Shown piece by piece: positions 11,701-24,106 of a DNA stretch of 64,000 nt (the first letter of the stretch is position 1; each line of letters starts with the position of its first letter). This DNA is from Mycobacterium avium subsp. avium (lineage in GTDB: Bacteria; Actinomycetota; Actinomycetes; Mycobacteriales; Mycobacteriaceae), in assembly GCF_009741445.1 (NCBI RefSeq), contig NZ_CP046507.1, positions 2,542,001 to 2,606,000 of the forward strand, read 5' to 3'. A program made the position numbers and the translations under genes. The notes beneath the pieces are model-generated. The model worked only from the letters and a program-made list of their open reading frames with translations, did no database searches and was not told the origin of the DNA.

Positions 11701-13157
11701 CTGTCGGGCGCGCTGGCCACGACGTCGGCGAACCGCGCGTGAATGCTCCGCGGTGACGTCGCGGCGGGCGCCCCGGCGGCACGCAGCGGGGCAACCTCGT
11801 CGTCGAAGAGGACGCTGATCTCGCGCAGCGGTCGCGCCCAGTCCCGCAACAGCCGCTCGGCGGTGGACAGCACCCGACGACCGAACGTGGCCGCGGGAAT
11901 GGCGCCCAGCGCGCCGTCGATCACTTCGATCAGCACCACCAGCTCGCCGGCGTCCATGTGGGCGGCGACGGCGATCGGGAAATGCGACAGGGTTTGCAGG
12001 GCGGACGGCCGGAATGTCGCACCGCCGGCGGTCAATTCGCCACTGGAGGACAGCCCGTTCATCGGGAAGTTCTCGTAAACCAGCAGGGTGTCGAACATCT
12101 CCCCGACGCCGCCGAGGGCACGCAATTGGGCGTGCCCGAGATAGCTGTGCTCGCGCAGCAGGGCGGCGTCGCGCTGCACGGCGCGGCATTGTTCGCCGGC
12201 GCTGGCGGCCGAGTCCAGCCGCACCCGCAGGGGCACGGTGTTGATGAACAGACCGACCATGGTCTCGACGCCGGTCAGTTCGGGCGGCCTGCCGGACACC
12301 GTGACCCCGAAAACCACATCGTCGGTGTCGGTGAGCCGGGACAACACCAACGCCCACGCCATCTGCATCAGGGTGTTGACGGTGATGCCACGCGAACGGG
12401 TCTCGTCGACCAACCGCGCGGTGGCCTCGGCCGGCAGGCGCAGTTCTGTGGTGCGCGGCAACGCCGTCTGCTGTCCCTGCGTCGTCTCCACCGAGCCCAG
12501 GGCGGCGGCCAGCAGGGTGGGGCCGGGCAGGCCGGCGAGGTGCCGGCGCCAGACCTGCTGGCTGGCCTCCGGGTCGCGACTGGCCAGCCAGCCGATGTAA
12601 TCGCGGTACGGCCGCGGCGCCACGGGCAGCGCCGACAGGTCGCCGCCCGCCTGGTACAGGATCATCATCTCGTTGATGAACACCGGCATCGACCAGCCGT
12701 CGATCACGATGTGATGGGCGGTGAGCACCAAACGCCATTGCGCGCCCGGCAATTCGATCAGCAGGAAGCGGATGGCCGGCCCGTGTTCCAGGTCGAAGGG
12801 CCGGCGGCGTTCGCCGGTTTCCAGCGCCGGCACGTCCTCACGCGCGGCGCTGACGGATCGCCACGGCAACTCGACGCGGGACGGCACGATCTGCACCGGC
12901 CGCGCGATGCCGCGGCTGAAGAAGCTGGCCCGTAGGTTCGGGTGGCGCACCAACATCTTCTCCGCGCACTCGCGTAGCAGCGCGACGTCGAGTGCGCCGG
13001 AGATGTCGGCGGCCATGCCGATCACGTACGGGTCGTCCGCGGCTTCGCCGTCGGCGAACTCGGCGAGCGTGGTCAGCGAGTACAAGCCCTCCTGCAGGGG
13101 GCTCAGCGCCATCACGTCCTCGATGTCGGGGGCGACGTCGGTGTCGGCGGCCGTCAT
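8718..13157 (-). CDS. mbtF: MbtF, NRPS module C-A-PCP with terminal E-like domain
   Basis: Nonribosomal peptide synthetase of 1479 residues that adds the terminal lysine (the future cyclic hydroxamate) of mycobactin. Order: C domain (HHIVIDGWS, about 151), A domain ([11 protein letters not shown], about 611; [10 protein letters not shown], about 753; substrate-pocket start FDAAWQ with the amino-group Asp), PCP ([10 protein letters not shown], about 998), then a C-terminal domain related to condensation/epimerisation domains. In that last domain the HHxxxD core reads [10 protein letters not shown] (about 1180), so the second, catalytic His is Val. ATG 13157 overlaps the mbtE stop (ATGA). The length matches M. 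tuberculosis MbtF (about 1461). Confidence 0.94.
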   Translation of the reverse strand: MTAADTDVAPDIEDVMALSPLQEGLYSLTTLAEFADGEAADDPYVIGMAADISGALDVALLRECAEKMLVRHPNLRASFFSRGIARPVQIVPSRVELPWRSVSAAREDVPALETGERRRPFDLEHGPAIRFLLIELPGAQWRLVLTAHHIVIDGWSMPVFINEMMILYQAGGDLSALPVAPRPYRDYIGWLASRDPEASQQVWRRHLAGLPGPTLLAAALGSVETTQGQQTALPRTTELRLPAEATARLVDETRSRGITVNTLMQMAWALVLSRLTDTDDVVFGVTVSGRPPELTGVETMVGLFINTVPLRVRLDSAASAGEQCRAVQRDAALLREHSYLGHAQLRALGGVGEMFDTLLVYENFPMNGLSSSGELTAGGATFRPSALQTLSHFPIAVAAHMDAGELVVLIEVIDGALGAIPAATFGRRVLSTAERLLRDWARPLREISVLFDDEVAPLRAAGAPAATSPRSIHARFADVVASAPDSPAVSWAGGTLSYRELDDRSTRLAAELARKGVAPETPVAISLFRGPQYVVAILAVLKAGGMCVPLVPGMPPERVTSILRQSGASIVLDDELTAQLLEAGRPHDDFTPVDVAPERAAYVVFTSGTTGEPKGVIGTHGAVGAYADDHLDRVLRPAAARLGRPLRIAHAWSFAFDAAWQPLVALLDGHGVHVVDEQTQTDAEALVALIAEHGIDMIDTTPSMFAQLQAFGLLTDVPLTVLALGGEALGSAAWDRIREACNATSMTAYNCYGPTETTVEAVVAAIAEHDEPCIGRPTRHTRGYVLDSGLRPVPCGATGELYLGGAQLARGYIGRAGETAARFVADPFAPAQRMYRTGDLVRRLPDGTVQYIGRADAQVKIRGHRVEPGEIAAALESHPAVRHAGVLVHQHRGAPRLTAYVATTDTTGAKPTATELRAMLGTRLPRYMVPQRIVLVDEIPLTPNGKLDESTLAAFDVAESAGGAATPETATESALADLLAELLGHPSVDVTADFLQLGLDSIVALSVVQAARARGMALRARLILDCTNIRELAEAIDSETAAATQQVDEATGPMPLLPNGRWLYEHGNPRRLAQTEAIRLPETLRREQLDAALASIINGHEVLRTRVDRSTMTLVPVPDADVLGAVEEVEVDKELAAAVPAHVARAVDRLDPERGTLLAAVWLRPPAGESVLLLAAHVVALDPASWRVILGELGAALTAVATGHAPAPVREHTSYRRWAEALTARAHALDTAPYWASELDGDDPDLGARRLDPDRDRARDLIVRNVATDADLTRRLLNSGLALPTLLVAATVATVTSWRRLRGQATPPPLLALETHGRADSLVDGPGAHTIDTGDTVGLLSSIYPVRLDSDDPHKVAEKLAAIPGDGLDFGLLRYLRDDTAARLAGFPPPQLLLNYLGAAHTDGGTGLTLERELLAGVSPVPEPELAVRHELTIAAMVLTYGGERVLAAQWRALPDILTDADVTALQGLWIDSLREVVK

Positions 13158-16100
13158 GTCGTGCCCTCGCGTGATGACGACCAAAGTTGGGTCACCGCAG
13201 CCAGATCCGTGGACGACAGGCCGGAGGTGCTCATCGGCTCGAAACGGACGTCGGCCGCCTGGTCGTCCCGCTCGGCGTCAGCCTGCCCGTCCCCCAGAGC
13301 GTCCACGGCGGCGGCCAGCTGCTGCACCGTCGGATTCTCGAAGATCATGCGCGGGCTCACGGCCAGGCCGACGGCGCGCGCCCGCGAGGCCAGTTGCACC
13401 GACAGGATGCTGTCGCCGCCGAGGGCGAAGAAGTCGTCGAAGCGCCCCACTTCGGGGGTCGACAGCAGTTCGGCGAACACCTTGGCCAGCGCCCGTTCGG
13501 TGTCCGTGCGCGCCGGTTCGGTCAGGCCACCGGTGCTGACCGCCGGGAGCGGCAGCCCGGGCCGGTTCAACTTGCCGGACTCGGTCTTGGGCAGGACGTC
13601 GAGAACGGTCAGCGACGACGGCATCATGTAGCCCGGCAGGGTCGTGGCGATCGCGGCGCGCACCTCCCCCGCGAACGCCGCCTTGTCGACGTCATCGACG
13701 ATGGGCCGCTGGGGCACAACGTATCCGGCCAGCGACGTGCCGCCGTGCACCTCCCAGGTGCGCGCGGCCGCGGCGGCGACGCCGTCGGCCGCCGCGAGGG
13801 CCGCCTCGACCTCGGCCAACTCGACCCGGAAGCCGCGGACCTGCACCTGGTGGTCGGAGCGTCCGACGAATTCCAGTTGGCCGTCCTCGGTCCACCGGGC
13901 CAGGTCACCGCTGCGGTACAAGCGCGAACCGGGGTCCCCGCCATACGGGTTGGCGACGAACCGCGTCGCGGTCAGGGCGGGCCGTTTCCAATAGCCGCGC
14001 GCCAGCTGGTCACCGGCGTAGTACAGCTCGCCCACCACGCCGACCGGCACCGGACGGAGCCCGTCGTCGAGGAGGTAGGCCTGCGCGCCCGGGACCGGCT
14101 TTCCGACAAGCGGATTCGGCAGGCCCAACCGCCCGCGGCAAACCGCGCCGGAGGTCTCGGTGGAACCGATGTTGTTCAGCAACTCGGTCGCACCATCGTC
14201 GGCGCACACCGACACCAGCCGTTGCAGCAGCGACGTGCTGACCGGCTCGCCACCGCACACCAGCCGCGACAGCGCGCGTACGGCGTCGGGCCGACTGTCC
14301 ACCAACGCCGAGACCAGGCTGGGCACGGCGGTCACCTGGGCGACCGAATACCGGGTCATCAACTCCCCGAGGGCCTCGGGGTCGCGGTGCTCGTCGTCGT
14401 CGGCCAGGATCATGGTCGCGCCGGCGGCCAGGCCGGCCAGCATCTCCATCCCGCCTTCGAGGAAGGTGATCGACGCCTGCGCCAGCCGCACGTCCTCGGT
14501 CCTCGGCGGGTAGTGCCGCAGCTGCCAATCCAGCCGGGCGGCCATCGAACGATGGGTGCCCACCGCGCCTTTCGGCTTGCCGGTCGATCCGGAGGTGAAC
14601 ACCAGATACATCGGGTCGTCGGGGTGGGGCCGCGGCAAATCCCGCGACTGGGGATCGACGTCATCGCTGTCCACCAGGTCGCGCACGTGGGGATCGTCCA
14701 GCGAAATCAACTCGACCCCCGCAACGTGTGGCATGGTCGCCACCGCTTCGGTCGTTGCGACCACCACCGGCGGCGCGACGTCGTCGAGCATGAATTGCTT
14801 TCGCGCCAAGGGGTAACCGGGGTCGATGGGGAAGTAACCGGCGCCGGCCTTCATGATGGCCACCAGCGCCACCACGAGATCGATGCTGCGGCGGGTCGAC
14901 AGCCCGACCAACGCACCCGGCCCCGCCCCGCTCCTGGCGAGCAGCGCGGCCAGGTTGTCCGAACGGCGGTGCAGCGCAGGGTAATCGATCCGCTCGTCCC
15001 CGCAGCGCACCGCGATCCGATCCGCGTCCCATGCCCGACTCGGTTCCAGCAGCTCGGGTATGGTGCGCGGCCTGTCGTGCGGTGCCGGCGCCCCGCGGCT
15101 CCAGTCCTGCAGGATGCGGTGCTGTTCTCCCGCGTCGATCAGCGCAACGTCGCGCAGGCTCAAGTCGAGGTCCTCGGCGAACGCGGCGACCGCACGCGAC
15201 AGCCATTGCGCCAACCGCTCGATGGTCGTTCTGGCGTAGAGCTCGGTACGGAAGATGACATTGCAGTTGTAGCCGACGCCGTCGGTGCCGTCGGTGCCGA
15301 AGAAGTTGACGCTGAGGTCGGCGTGGGCCATGTCGAAGATGGGGTCCAGCGACGTGCACACGGTGTCGCGTCCATCGCCGCCCGCGGGCGCGGTTTCGAT
15401 GACCCGCGTGGCGGACAGGTGATCCCGGACGTGCACGACGACCTGGAACAGCGGGTTGCGCGACAGCGAGCGCACCGGGCTGACACTGTCGACCACCCGG
15501 TCGAACGGCAGGTCTTGGTGGGCGTAGGCGGCCAGGGCCGTCTCGCGGGCCCGTTTCAGCAGTTCGCGCAGCGTCGGATTGCCGTCCATGTCGTTGCGCA
15601 GCACCAGGATGTTGACGAAAAAGCCGATCAGTTGGTCCAATTCGGCTTCGGTGCGGCCGGCGACCGGGGTGCCCAACGGAATGTCCACGCCGCCACCGGC
15701 CTTGTGCAGCACCACTGCCACAGCGGTTTGCAGCAGCATGAATTCGGTGATGCCCAACTCGCGGCACAGCTCGCCGAGTTTGGCGCGGGTGGCCGAGTCG
15801 ATCTGGAAGTCGACGGATTCGCCCTCCCCGCTGGGCACCGGCTGGCGGGGGAAGTCCGGGCGCAACCCGGTGTCCTCCGGCAGCCCGGCCAGCTTGCGGG
15901 TCCAGTACTCCCGCTGCTCGGCGGCGATAGCGGACTCCTGGCCGCTGGCGTCCCCCAAAAACGTCCGCTGCCATGCCGCGTAGTCGGCGTACTGCACGCG
16001 CAGCGGCGCCCAGGACGGCGCTTCGCCACCGCGGCGGGCCCGGTAGGCCGTCATCACGTCGGAGAACAGCACACCCGCCGACCAATGGTCAGAGGCGATG

Positions 16101-19100
16101 TGGTGCACGACCACCGACAGCACGTGCTCGTCCGCGTTCTCGGTGCGCAGCACCGCGACCCGGATCGGCAGTTCCGAGTCCAGCTCGAAGCAATGGCGCC
16201 GCTCGACGTCGAGCTGCTCTTGCAGCCACGCCTCGCCGACGCCCTCCGCGCGGCGCACCGGAACCTCGACCCCGACCGGGCCCACGACCTGATAGGGCAC
16301 GCCGTCCAGCTCGACGTAGCTGGTGCGCAGGATTTCGTGCCGCGCGAGGACATCGCCGACGGCGGCGATCAGCGCGTCGATGTCCCACGGACCGGTCAGC
16401 TTGGCCGCGAAGGGAATGTTGTTGACCGGGCTGGGCCCGTCCAGGCGGTAGGCGAACCAGCTGCGCAGCTGCGACGCCGAAAGCGGCATCGGCTCGTCGT
16501 GTGCGGTTGCGATCAGCCTGGGGCGCGACTGCGTCAGTTGGCCCGAGCTCAGCTGGTCGATCCGCTCCGCCAGCAGGCCCACGGTGGCGAGCTCGAACAC
16601 GTCGCGGATGCCGAGTTCCACACCGCACTCCGCGCGGATCGCGGTGACCAGCTTGGTGGCGACCAGCGAGTGGCCGCCCAGATCGAAGAACGAGTCGTCG
16701 ACGCCCACCCGCTCGTGTCCGAGCAGCCCCGAGAACAGCTGGGCGACCCGGATTTCGGTGGGGGTCGTCGGGTCGCGGTACTCGGTGCCGGCCGCGAGTT
16801 GCGGTTGCGGCAGCGCGGCGCGGTCGATCTTTTGATGGGCGGTGATGGGGATCTCGTCGAGCACCACGTAGGCCGCCGGGGTCATATAGTCCGGCAGCGC
16901 GGCGGCCACCCGGGCGCGGATGCGTTCGACATCAACGGTTTCCGTGCCGGCGCCCTCGGCCGGGGTCACGTATCCCACCAGGCTCTTGCCCAACTGCGGC
17001 AGGTCCATGGCCAGCACGACGGCTTGTCCGACACTGGGGTCGACCGAGATGGCGGCGGCGATCTCGCCCAGCTCGATGCGGAAGCCGCGGATCTTCACCT
17101 GCTCGTCGGCGCGGCCGACGAACTCGATGTCGCCATTGGCATTACGCCGGGCCAGGTCGCCGGAGCGGTACATCCGCCCGCCCGGGGTGAACGGGTCGGC
17201 GACAAAGCGCTCGGCCGTCAGCTGCGGCCTGCGGTGGTATCCGTGCGCGACATGTGTTCCGGCGATGTAGATCTCACCGATCACCCCGGCAGGGACGGGC
17301 CGCAGCGCGTTGTCGAGCAGGTACACCTGGGTGTTGATCTTGGGCCGGCCGATCGGCACTATGCGCGTGCCCTGGGCGCCTTCCACCGGGTAGCTGGTGC
17401 AGTTGACGACCGTCTCGGTCGGTCCGTAGAAGTTGTGCAGCGACGCGTCGAAGGTGGCGTGGAACTTGTCGGCGATCTCGCCGGGCAGGGCCTCCCCGCC
17501 GATGGGCACCCGCCGCAACGTGCGCCACTGGCTGGCTCCGGGCAACGACAGGAAGAGTCCCAGCAGCGACGGAACGAAGTGCATCGACGTAATGCCTTCG
17601 CGCGCCAGGAGATCGGTGAGGTAGCCGATGTCGCGCAGCCCGTCCGGGCGCGGAATCACCAGCCGGGCACCCATGATCAGGGTGCCGAAGATTTCTCCCA
17701 TCGACACGTCGAAACTGGGCGAGGCGACCTGCAGCAGCCGGTCGGTCTCGTCGATCCGGTACTCGTCGCCGAACCAGACGAAATACTCGGCGATGGGCGC
17801 GTGGGGCACCGGCACGCCCTTGGGCAGTCCGGTCGAACCCGAGGTGTAGATCAGGTACGCGGTGTTCTGCGGGCTCAGCGGCCGCAGCAACGCGGCGGGC
17901 GCCGTGGTCGGATAGCTCCCCAATCCGGAAACCGGTTCGCGCAGCACCAGTTTGGCGTCCGCGTCCCCGAGAATGAAGCTCAGCCGGTCCTCCGGGTACG
18001 TGGGGTCCACCGGAAGGTAGACGCCACCGGCTTTGAGCACGCCCAGCGCGGTGATGACCAGTTCGGGTGACTTGTCCAGCAGGACCGCGACGCGATCCTC
18101 GGTGCCGATTCCTTGCTCGATGAGCCAGTGCGCCACGCGGTTCGACTCTTCATCGATTTCGCGGTAGGTGTAGGCGCGCCCTTCGTAGACGACCGCAACG
18201 GCGTCGGGCGTGCGCGCCGCTCGCCGGCTGACCAGCTCGGACAAGGTGCTCGCCGGGGTGACGAATTCTTCACCGGTCGACACGGACCGCAGCCACTCGG
18301 CGTCTTCGTCATTCATCAGCGCGCACGCCGACAGCGTCACGTCGGGGTCGGACAGCACGCTGTCCAGCAGGGCGGCGTAGTGGCGCAGCAGTTGCTGCAC
18401 CAGCTGCTGATCCAGCACCTCGACGAGGTACTCGGCCTCGATGACGCCGCCGCCCAGGCCATCCGGCGTGCGGTTCAGCTCGACCATCAGACTCAGCGGC
18501 AGCTGGTTGAAATGACCGCGCAACTCGGCGCGCTCGCAGCGCACGCCCGGCGGGCAAAAGCCGGCGCCGTCGGGCTCCCGCTGTCCGAAGCTGACCCGGG
18601 TCATCCGGTCCGCGCCGTGCCGGCGGTCCGGATTCGACTCACGCACCAGCCAATCCAGGTCAGCGCGCGAATGAGCGAAGGCGCCCACCGCGCCGTCCCG
18701 GGTCTGGGCCAGCAGTTCGCGGAACGTCTGGTGTGGCCGCGGCCGCAGCCGGACCACCACGGTGTTGCCGTAGTACCCGATGACATCCTCGGTTCCCACC
18801 CCGCGGTTCAGCACCGGGGCCGCGAACAGGAAGTCCGTCGACTGGGTGTAGCGGTGCACCAGGGCGCCGAACACGGCCATCAACACCATGTAGGGCGTGG
18901 CGCCCGTCTCGCGGGCGAGCGCGGCCGCCCGGTCGACGACGTCCGCCGACAGTGGCGCGGTCGCGCGTTGCGCGCGCCAGGTGGTGGGCACCACCGACCC
19001 ATTGGGGCCGGGAAGTTCCAGCGGCTCCGGGAGATCGGCCATCAGCGGCCGCCAGTAGTCCAGATCGGCCTGACGGATCGCGGTCGGGTCGGTGGCGAGA

Positions 19101-19729
19101 TCCGGCAGCGCCGGCGCCGCGGCGAAGCCGTCCGGGTCGGTGTACGCACGGGTCAGGTCGGCGAAAAACGGCGCCCACGAGCCGTCGTCCCAGGCGATGT
19201 GATGCGCGGTGATCAGCATTATCAGCTCGTCGCCGCCCAGGTGCGCCACGGTGACGCGCAGGGGTGAATCCTTGCTCAGGTCGAACGGCCGGCGAAAGTC
19301 CCGCTGCGCCAGCACATCCAGCCGCAACCGGCGGGCCTGATCGGCCAGCCCGGACAAGTCGTGCTCGGACCATTCGGGGTGTAGGTCGTCGCGGACGACG
19401 GGCCGCGGGTCGCCCTCACCGTCGGTGTCATACGTCGTATGCAGTACGGGGTGACGCGCGGCGACGGCATCGACGGCGCGATGTAGCCGCGCGGCGTCCA
19501 CGGCGCCGATGAGGCGATAGGAGACGCAGATGTTGAGCAGCGCGCTGTCGGGATCGACCGACTGCACGAACCACATCCGGTGCTGGCCGGCGGACATGCG
19601 CGGCTCGTCGTAGGTGGCCACGGAAGCCGCGCCCGTCGGCCTGGCCAGGCCGCGTTCAGCGAGCTTGCGGCGCAGCAGTTCCAAGCGTTCCTCGTCGAGA
19701 CGGGTGTCGGCGCCGGTGGTGTCTGTCAC
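13154..19729 (-). CDS. mbtE: MbtE, dimodular NRPS (C-A-PCP-C-A-PCP)
   Basis: Lysine-incorporating NRPS of mycobactin assembly, 2191 residues. Module 1: C ([10 protein letters not shown], about 181), A1 ([11 protein letters not shown], about 631; [10 protein letters not shown], about 769), PCP1 ([12 protein letters not shown], about 1015). Module 2: C2 (HHIASDHWS, about 1211), A2 ([11 protein letters not shown], about 1714; [11 protein letters not shown], about 1855), PCP2 ([11 protein letters not shown], about 2105). All C and PCP cores look intact. From memory M. tuberculosis MbtE is about 1680 residues; the excess of about 500 is the size of one A domain. A2 has FLEGGMEM where most A domains have FDxSxxE, so it lacks the Asp that binds the alpha-amino group, as in some hydroxamate-siderophore A domains. 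The GTG at 19729 follows the mbtD stop by 1 bp. Confidence 0.92.
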   Translation of the reverse strand: MTDTTGADTRLDEERLELLRRKLAERGLARPTGAASVATYDEPRMSAGQHRMWFVQSVDPDSALLNICVSYRLIGAVDAARLHRAVDAVAARHPVLHTTYDTDGEGDPRPVVRDDLHPEWSEHDLSGLADQARRLRLDVLAQRDFRRPFDLSKDSPLRVTVAHLGGDELIMLITAHHIAWDDGSWAPFFADLTRAYTDPDGFAAAPALPDLATDPTAIRQADLDYWRPLMADLPEPLELPGPNGSVVPTTWRAQRATAPLSADVVDRAAALARETGATPYMVLMAVFGALVHRYTQSTDFLFAAPVLNRGVGTEDVIGYYGNTVVVRLRPRPHQTFRELLAQTRDGAVGAFAHSRADLDWLVRESNPDRRHGADRMTRVSFGQREPDGAGFCPPGVRCERAELRGHFNQLPLSLMVELNRTPDGLGGGVIEAEYLVEVLDQQLVQQLLRHYAALLDSVLSDPDVTLSACALMNDEDAEWLRSVSTGEEFVTPASTLSELVSRRAARTPDAVAVVYEGRAYTYREIDEESNRVAHWLIEQGIGTEDRVAVLLDKSPELVITALGVLKAGGVYLPVDPTYPEDRLSFILGDADAKLVLREPVSGLGSYPTTAPAALLRPLSPQNTAYLIYTSGSTGLPKGVPVPHAPIAEYFVWFGDEYRIDETDRLLQVASPSFDVSMGEIFGTLIMGARLVIPRPDGLRDIGYLTDLLAREGITSMHFVPSLLGLFLSLPGASQWRTLRRVPIGGEALPGEIADKFHATFDASLHNFYGPTETVVNCTSYPVEGAQGTRIVPIGRPKINTQVYLLDNALRPVPAGVIGEIYIAGTHVAHGYHRRPQLTAERFVADPFTPGGRMYRSGDLARRNANGDIEFVGRADEQVKIRGFRIELGEIAAAISVDPSVGQAVVLAMDLPQLGKSLVGYVTPAEGAGTETVDVERIRARVAAALPDYMTPAAYVVLDEIPITAHQKIDRAALPQPQLAAGTEYRDPTTPTEIRVAQLFSGLLGHERVGVDDSFFDLGGHSLVATKLVTAIRAECGVELGIRDVFELATVGLLAERIDQLSSGQLTQSRPRLIATAHDEPMPLSASQLRSWFAYRLDGPSPVNNIPFAAKLTGPWDIDALIAAVGDVLARHEILRTSYVELDGVPYQVVGPVGVEVPVRRAEGVGEAWLQEQLDVERRHCFELDSELPIRVAVLRTENADEHVLSVVVHHIASDHWSAGVLFSDVMTAYRARRGGEAPSWAPLRVQYADYAAWQRTFLGDASGQESAIAAEQREYWTRKLAGLPEDTGLRPDFPRQPVPSGEGESVDFQIDSATRAKLGELCRELGITEFMLLQTAVAVVLHKAGGGVDIPLGTPVAGRTEAELDQLIGFFVNILVLRNDMDGNPTLRELLKRARETALAAYAHQDLPFDRVVDSVSPVRSLSRNPLFQVVVHVRDHLSATRVIETAPAGGDGRDTVCTSLDPIFDMAHADLSVNFFGTDGTDGVGYNCNVIFRTELYARTTIERLAQWLSRAVAAFAEDLDLSLRDVALIDAGEQHRILQDWSRGAPAPHDRPRTIPELLEPSRAWDADRIAVRCGDERIDYPALHRRSDNLAALLARSGAGPGALVGLSTRRSIDLVVALVAIMKAGAGYFPIDPGYPLARKQFMLDDVAPPVVVATTEAVATMPHVAGVELISLDDPHVRDLVDSDDVDPQSRDLPRPHPDDPMYLVFTSGSTGKPKGAVGTHRSMAARLDWQLRHYPPRTEDVRLAQASITFLEGGMEMLAGLAAGATMILADDDEHRDPEALGELMTRYSVAQVTAVPSLVSALVDSRPDAVRALSRLVCGGEPVSTSLLQRLVSVCADDGATELLNNIGSTETSGAVCRGRLGLPNPLVGKPVPGAQAYLLDDGLRPVPVGVVGELYYAGDQLARGYWKRPALTATRFVANPYGGDPGSRLYRSGDLARWTEDGQLEFVGRSDHQVQVRGFRVELAEVEAALAAADGVAAAAARTWEVHGGTSLAGYVVPQRPIVDDVDKAAFAGEVRAAIATTLPGYMMPSSLTVLDVLPKTESGKLNRPGLPLPAVSTGGLTEPARTDTERALAKVFAELLSTPEVGRFDDFFALGGDSILSVQLASRARAVGLAVSPRMIFENPTVQQLAAAVDALGDGQADAERDDQAADVRFEPMSTSGLSSTDLAAVTQLWSSSREGTT

Positions 19730-19730
19730 G

Positions 19731-22700
19731 CTAGGAGTCCAACCTTTCGAGCATCGCGAGCGTTGAGTGGTGCGCACCGGTGGCGGCGCCGGTGCGCTCG
19801 ATGGGCGGCGGCGTGGGGCCACCGGGTGAGTCGGCGCGCAGAGCGTCGATCAGCTCGTTGACGGTGATGCCGCCGAGCATGCGCGCCACCGGAACCGAGT
19901 TCCCCACCGTCCGCCGCAGCCGCTTACGCAAATCGAGGGCGAGCAACGAGTCCACCCCAAGGTCGATGAGGGAGGTGCCCGGGTCGATCGACAGCGAATC
20001 ACCCAGATGCAGCGTCGCGGCCAATTCGGCCCGTACCACCTCGGCGAGCGGCTTCGCGACGGCGACGTCTTCCTGTGCGCCGCCGTCACCGCTGTGCGAA
20101 GCACTGAACGGCATTGGCATTCCCTGGCTTTCGAAGAACACCTGCAGCCGGTCGAAGTCGGCGTCGAAAATCAGCGGGTCGCCGTCGTAGCGGTGCAGGC
20201 TGGCCTCGATCGCGGCCTCCGGCTCCATCGCCACGAGGCCCGAGCGTTCGGTGCGGGTGATCTCGTTGCCGACCACCACCCCGGCACCCTGCCACAGCCC
20301 CCACCGGATCGCCGTGCAGTCGCGGCCGTCGGCCCGCAGCTGGGCGGCCAGCACATCGAGCATCCGGTTGGAAGCCGCGTAGGCCGCGTGGCCGTAGCCG
20401 CCCCAGGTCCCGAACACCGACGAGCAGGCGAGGATTCGGCAGTCCGGCCGCAGCGGCCAAACCTCGGCCATCAGCGCCAAACCGCGGACCTTGGCATCGC
20501 ACACCGCCGCAACATCGACACCGGTGAGGTCGGCGCGCGAGCGTGCCTGCGCGATGCCCGCGGTGTGGATCAGCAGCGACGCCCCCGAACCCGCGTGCGT
20601 GGCGGCCACGGAGGCCAGTGCGGCGCGGTCGGTGATATCGCATTGCGGGGCACGCACTTCGGCGCCGTGGCCGTCGGCGAGCTCGCGCAGCGCGGCCGGG
20701 TCCACGCCGGTGCGGCTCAACAGGGTGACGGTCCGCGCCCCGCGTTCGAGGCAGTACCGCGCGTACTGCAGGCCGATCGCCCCGCTGCCGCCGGTGATCA
20801 CCACGTCGTCCAGGGCGGCGGCGTCGAGGGGCCGGCTGGTTGCCGTTTCGCGGCATTCGCGGAATGACCGGACGTGGCTTCGAACATGGCTCAGCGGCGG
20901 CTCGCCGCCCCGCAACGCCACCTCGGCAGCCTCGCCCGAAAGCACGTCGGCGACGGCCCGCGCGGTCGCGGCGTCCACATCTGCGCGCTCGAGGTCGAGA
21001 TGTCCGAAGGCCTGGTCGGGGAATTCGAACCCGACGCTGCGATGCATCGCCGCCAGGGCCGCCTGCGCCGGCGAGACGTGGGTGTCGTCTCGATCGACCT
21101 GTTCGGCGCCGACGGTCAGTAGCCAGACGGCCCGGCATCGCGGGCCGATGAGCGCGGGGTAGTCGGGTAGGCCGGCATCGGGACGGGCGGCGATCTGCTC
21201 GATGGCGGCCGTGGCGTCGTGCTCGTCGAGACGCGGCGCCACGATTGCCAGGACCTCTGCCTGGTTCGGCGCCACGACGCGGCAGTCGCCTTGCGCCGCA
21301 ACGGCATCGGCGAGCGAACGGGCGAGAGCGTCCGTACCGAAGAAGCCGATGTCGGGGCGTGTCGCAACGGTGTGCAAGGTGGCGTGCTGCCAGTCCTCGA
21401 CGGCCACGGTCGGCGCGGGCGGTGAGGCCGCTTCGGTCACTCGTTCCGGTGCCGCCCAGAGGTGCACCGCGCGCATCGGCGCGTTCGGGAAGCCCCGCAG
21501 CGGAGGCTGATCAGCGTTCGGGACGGCATCGGCCCACCGGCAGCCGGGGTCGGCGGCCGCGACCGCGGCGATGCTCGCCGAGAGCGACTCGGTGACCGGC
21601 CGCTCGCGGTGGCCCGAGCCGACGACAACCGACTCGTCGCCGACGATGTCGCCCAGCGGATAGAGCAGTGAGGGGTGCGCCGAGAGCTCCACGAACGTGT
21701 CGGCCCCGCAGGCGCGGGCGTACTGCACGGCAAGATCGAAGCGCACGGTGCCGCAGAGGTTTTCATACCAATAGTCCGAGAAATCGGTCCCTTCGCCCAA
21801 CTCGGCACCGCGGGTGGAACCGACGAAGCGCACCGGCCCGTCCCGGAACGCCGACCGCGGCGTCAGCTCGGCCAGGCTGGCACGCAATGGCCGCAGCGCA
21901 CTGGTGTGGCCCGGATAGTCGACGGACAGTTGATGGGTGAACACGTCGCGCTGTTGCGCCAGGCGCACCGCGGCGGCCACCGCGTCGTGATCGCCGGCGA
22001 CCACGGTCGACGACGGGCCGTTGACCGCCGAGACCTCCACCCAGCCGGGCGCCTCGGCCAGCAGCGACTCGGCGGCGTCGAGGCCGGCGCCCAGCACCGC
22101 CATCGCGTAGCGGCCCGTCAGCCGGCCGACCACGGTGGCGCGGGCGACCACGAGGGCGACGGCGTCGGGCAGCGAGATCGCCTCCGCCACATAGGCCGCC
22201 GCCACCTCGCCGAGGCTGTGGCCGATGGTGATATCGGGCAGCACACCGCAGCATCGCCATGCCTCGGCCAGGCTGACCGCGTGGGTGAACTGCGCTCCCT
22301 GAATTTCGGGACGTGACCAGCTACGCTCTTCCTCCCCCACCAGATATGGCAGCGGGGAGGCGAATCCGGCGACGACGAACTCTTCGGCGCACCGGTCGGC
22401 CGCCTCCCGGTAGGCGGGCAGCTCCCGGTAGGCGCCGGCGCCCATCGCCTGCCATTGATTTCCCTGGCCGGGGAACACGAACGCGATGCGCGGCGGCGTG
22501 GTCTTCGCGGAATGCGTGACCAGCTCGTGTTCCTCGCCCCGCGCGATCGCCGCCAGCCCGGCGGCCAGCTCGGCGGCGTCGGCCGCGCGCAGCACGGCCC
22601 GGTGCCGGCGGGGGCGCCGCAGCCGCAGCAGGGTGGATGCGATCGCGGCGGTCGCGTTCGGCGAGTCGATGCGGCCCAGGTAATCGAGGATCGCCGCGGC

Positions 22701-22778
22701 GTCCCGGCGGATCAGCTCCGGGTCGTGGGAACTGAGCAGCACCGGGATGCGCCCGTCCGGCAGATGATGGCTGAGCAT
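19731..22778 (-). CDS. mbtD: MbtD, polyketide synthase AT-KR-ACP
   Basis: PKS subunit that works with MbtC to build the beta-hydroxyacyl unit between the two lysines of mycobactin. The 1015 residues (about 1004 in M. tuberculosis) contain an acyltransferase ([14 protein letters not shown], about 100; [13 protein letters not shown], about 188), a ketoreductase ([17 protein letters not shown], about 660) and an acyl carrier domain ([17 protein letters not shown], about 945). The open frame extends far upstream inside mbtC, but the true start is the ATG 22778 overlapping the mbtC stop (ATGA). Confidence 0.94.
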   Translation of the reverse strand: MLSHHLPDGRIPVLLSSHDPELIRRDAAAILDYLGRIDSPNATAAIASTLLRLRRPRRHRAVLRAADAAELAAGLAAIARGEEHELVTHSAKTTPPRIAFVFPGQGNQWQAMGAGAYRELPAYREAADRCAEEFVVAGFASPLPYLVGEEERSWSRPEIQGAQFTHAVSLAEAWRCCGVLPDITIGHSLGEVAAAYVAEAISLPDAVALVVARATVVGRLTGRYAMAVLGAGLDAAESLLAEAPGWVEVSAVNGPSSTVVAGDHDAVAAAVRLAQQRDVFTHQLSVDYPGHTSALRPLRASLAELTPRSAFRDGPVRFVGSTRGAELGEGTDFSDYWYENLCGTVRFDLAVQYARACGADTFVELSAHPSLLYPLGDIVGDESVVVGSGHRERPVTESLSASIAAVAAADPGCRWADAVPNADQPPLRGFPNAPMRAVHLWAAPERVTEAASPPAPTVAVEDWQHATLHTVATRPDIGFFGTDALARSLADAVAAQGDCRVVAPNQAEVLAIVAPRLDEHDATAAIEQIAARPDAGLPDYPALIGPRCRAVWLLTVGAEQVDRDDTHVSPAQAALAAMHRSVGFEFPDQAFGHLDLERADVDAATARAVADVLSGEAAEVALRGGEPPLSHVRSHVRSFRECRETATSRPLDAAALDDVVITGGSGAIGLQYARYCLERGARTVTLLSRTGVDPAALRELADGHGAEVRAPQCDITDRAALASVAATHAGSGASLLIHTAGIAQARSRADLTGVDVAAVCDAKVRGLALMAEVWPLRPDCRILACSSVFGTWGGYGHAAYAASNRMLDVLAAQLRADGRDCTAIRWGLWQGAGVVVGNEITRTERSGLVAMEPEAAIEASLHRYDGDPLIFDADFDRLQVFFESQGMPMPFSASHSGDGGAQEDVAVAKPLAEVVRAELAATLHLGDSLSIDPGTSLIDLGVDSLLALDLRKRLRRTVGNSVPVARMLGGITVNELIDALRADSPGGPTPPPIERTGAATGAHHSTLAMLERLDS

Positions 22779-24106
22779 CACGCGACCTCGGGAACGGAGA
22801 CGATCAGATGCGCGTTGGTGCCGGCGATCCCGAACGCGGACGCCGCGGCGATGCGCTGCCCGTCGGTCGCGGGCCACGGTGTTAGGGTCTGCGCCAGCCG
22901 CAAACCCTGTTTGTCCCAGTCGATTTCGGGGCTTGCGTTGCCGGCGTGCAGCGTGGGCGGGACGGCCCCGTGTTCGGCGGAGACGAGCACCTTGGCCAGT
23001 CCCAGCGCGCCGGCGGCGGCCAACGAGTGGCCCACGTTGGACTTCACCGACCCCAGCAGCGCCCCGGCGCCGGCCTCGGTGTCGCCGTAGGTTTGTGCCA
23101 GCGAGCGCAATTCGGTGCGGTCGCCGAGCCGGGTGCCGGTGCCGTGCCCCTCGATCATGCCCACCTCGGCGGGCTTGATCCCGGCCTGGGTGATGGCCCG
23201 CTGGAAGAGGCGGACCTGGGCGTCGCCACTGGGGGCGCTGAGCCCGGCGCTGCGCCCGTCCTGGTTGATGGCGGTGGCGCGCACCTCGGCCAGGATCCGG
23301 CGGCCGGCGCGCACCGCGGTCGATTTGCGTTGCAGCACAAACATCGCCGCCCCCTCGGCCCACACGGTTCCGCTGGCCTGCGCGCTGTAGGGGCGGCAGT
23401 AGCCGTCATCGGAGAGGGCGTGTTGTTTGGAAAACTCGACGAAGAACCCCGGTGAGCCGAGCACATTGACCCCGCCCGCGATGGCCATGTCGCAGTCGTC
23501 GTTCTGCAGGGAACGCACTGCGACGTGGAAGGCCACCAGCGCGGACGCGCACGAGGAATCCAGGGTCAGTGCCGGGCCGGCCAATCCCAGCGTGTAGGCG
23601 ATGCGGCCCGAGATGACGCTGAGGGCGGTCCCGGCGAGCAGATGGCCGCTGTGTTCGGAGAACCTGGCCATCTCGGGCCCGTAGCCCGTGGCGGAGGCGC
23701 CCACGAAGCACCCCACGTCGTGGCCGGCAAGGTCGTCGGGATTGATGCCGCTGTTTTCCAGGGCGCGCCAGGCCACGCGGAGCGACACCCGCTGCTGCGG
23801 GTCCATCACCACGGCCTCGCGGGGCGAGATGCCGAAGAATTCCGGGTCGAATGTGGTTGCCCCGCATAGGAATCCACCGTGATCGTGAATCTCCTTGAAA
23901 CCGCTGCGGCGCGAGCCGGCGAGCAGTTCGCGCACGGCCCACCCGCGGTCGGTGGGAAAGGGTCCCAGCGCCTCCCGGCCGTGCACCAGCAGATCCCAGT
24001 AGCCTTCGGCGTTTTCGATGCCGCCGGGCGCTTCGACACCCATTCCCACGATCACCACGGGGTCGACGCTCTCGGCGTCATACGCATCGTTCGACATCGG
24101 TATCAC
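22778..24106 (-). CDS. mbtC: MbtC, polyketide ketosynthase
   Basis: Stand-alone ketosynthase partner of MbtD that condenses the malonyl extender with the growing chain. The 442 residues carry the Cys-His-His triad: TLDSSCASALVAFH (Cys), EGHGTGTRLGD (His) and SNVGHSLAAAG (His). The GTG at 24106 overlaps the preceding thioesterase stop (GTGA); an ATG at 24097, three codons in, is an equally plausible start and gives MSNDAYDAES. The length matches M. tuberculosis MbtC. Confidence 0.94.
   Translation of the reverse strand: MIPMSNDAYDAESVDPVVIVGMGVEAPGGIENAEGYWDLLVHGREALGPFPTDRGWAVRELLAGSRRSGFKEIHDHGGFLCGATTFDPEFFGISPREAVVMDPQQRVSLRVAWRALENSGINPDDLAGHDVGCFVGASATGYGPEMARFSEHSGHLLAGTALSVISGRIAYTLGLAGPALTLDSSCASALVAFHVAVRSLQNDDCDMAIAGGVNVLGSPGFFVEFSKQHALSDDGYCRPYSAQASGTVWAEGAAMFVLQRKSTAVRAGRRILAEVRATAINQDGRSAGLSAPSGDAQVRLFQRAITQAGIKPAEVGMIEGHGTGTRLGDRTELRSLAQTYGDTEAGAGALLGSVKSNVGHSLAAAGALGLAKVLVSAEHGAVPPTLHAGNASPEIDWDKQGLRLAQTLTPWPATDGQRIAAASAFGIAGTNAHLIVSVPEVA

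Noticed and set aside
13187..18070. A 1627-codon open frame on the plus strand
   Set aside because: It is exactly antisense to mbtE. Long antisense frames are a by-product of high GC at third codon positions; it has no ribosome site and no domain.
22778..23363. Upstream extension of mbtD inside mbtC
   Set aside because: Arg/Gly-rich frame antiphase to a conserved ketosynthase; the ATGA overlap at 22778 and the MbtD length of relatives fix the start.
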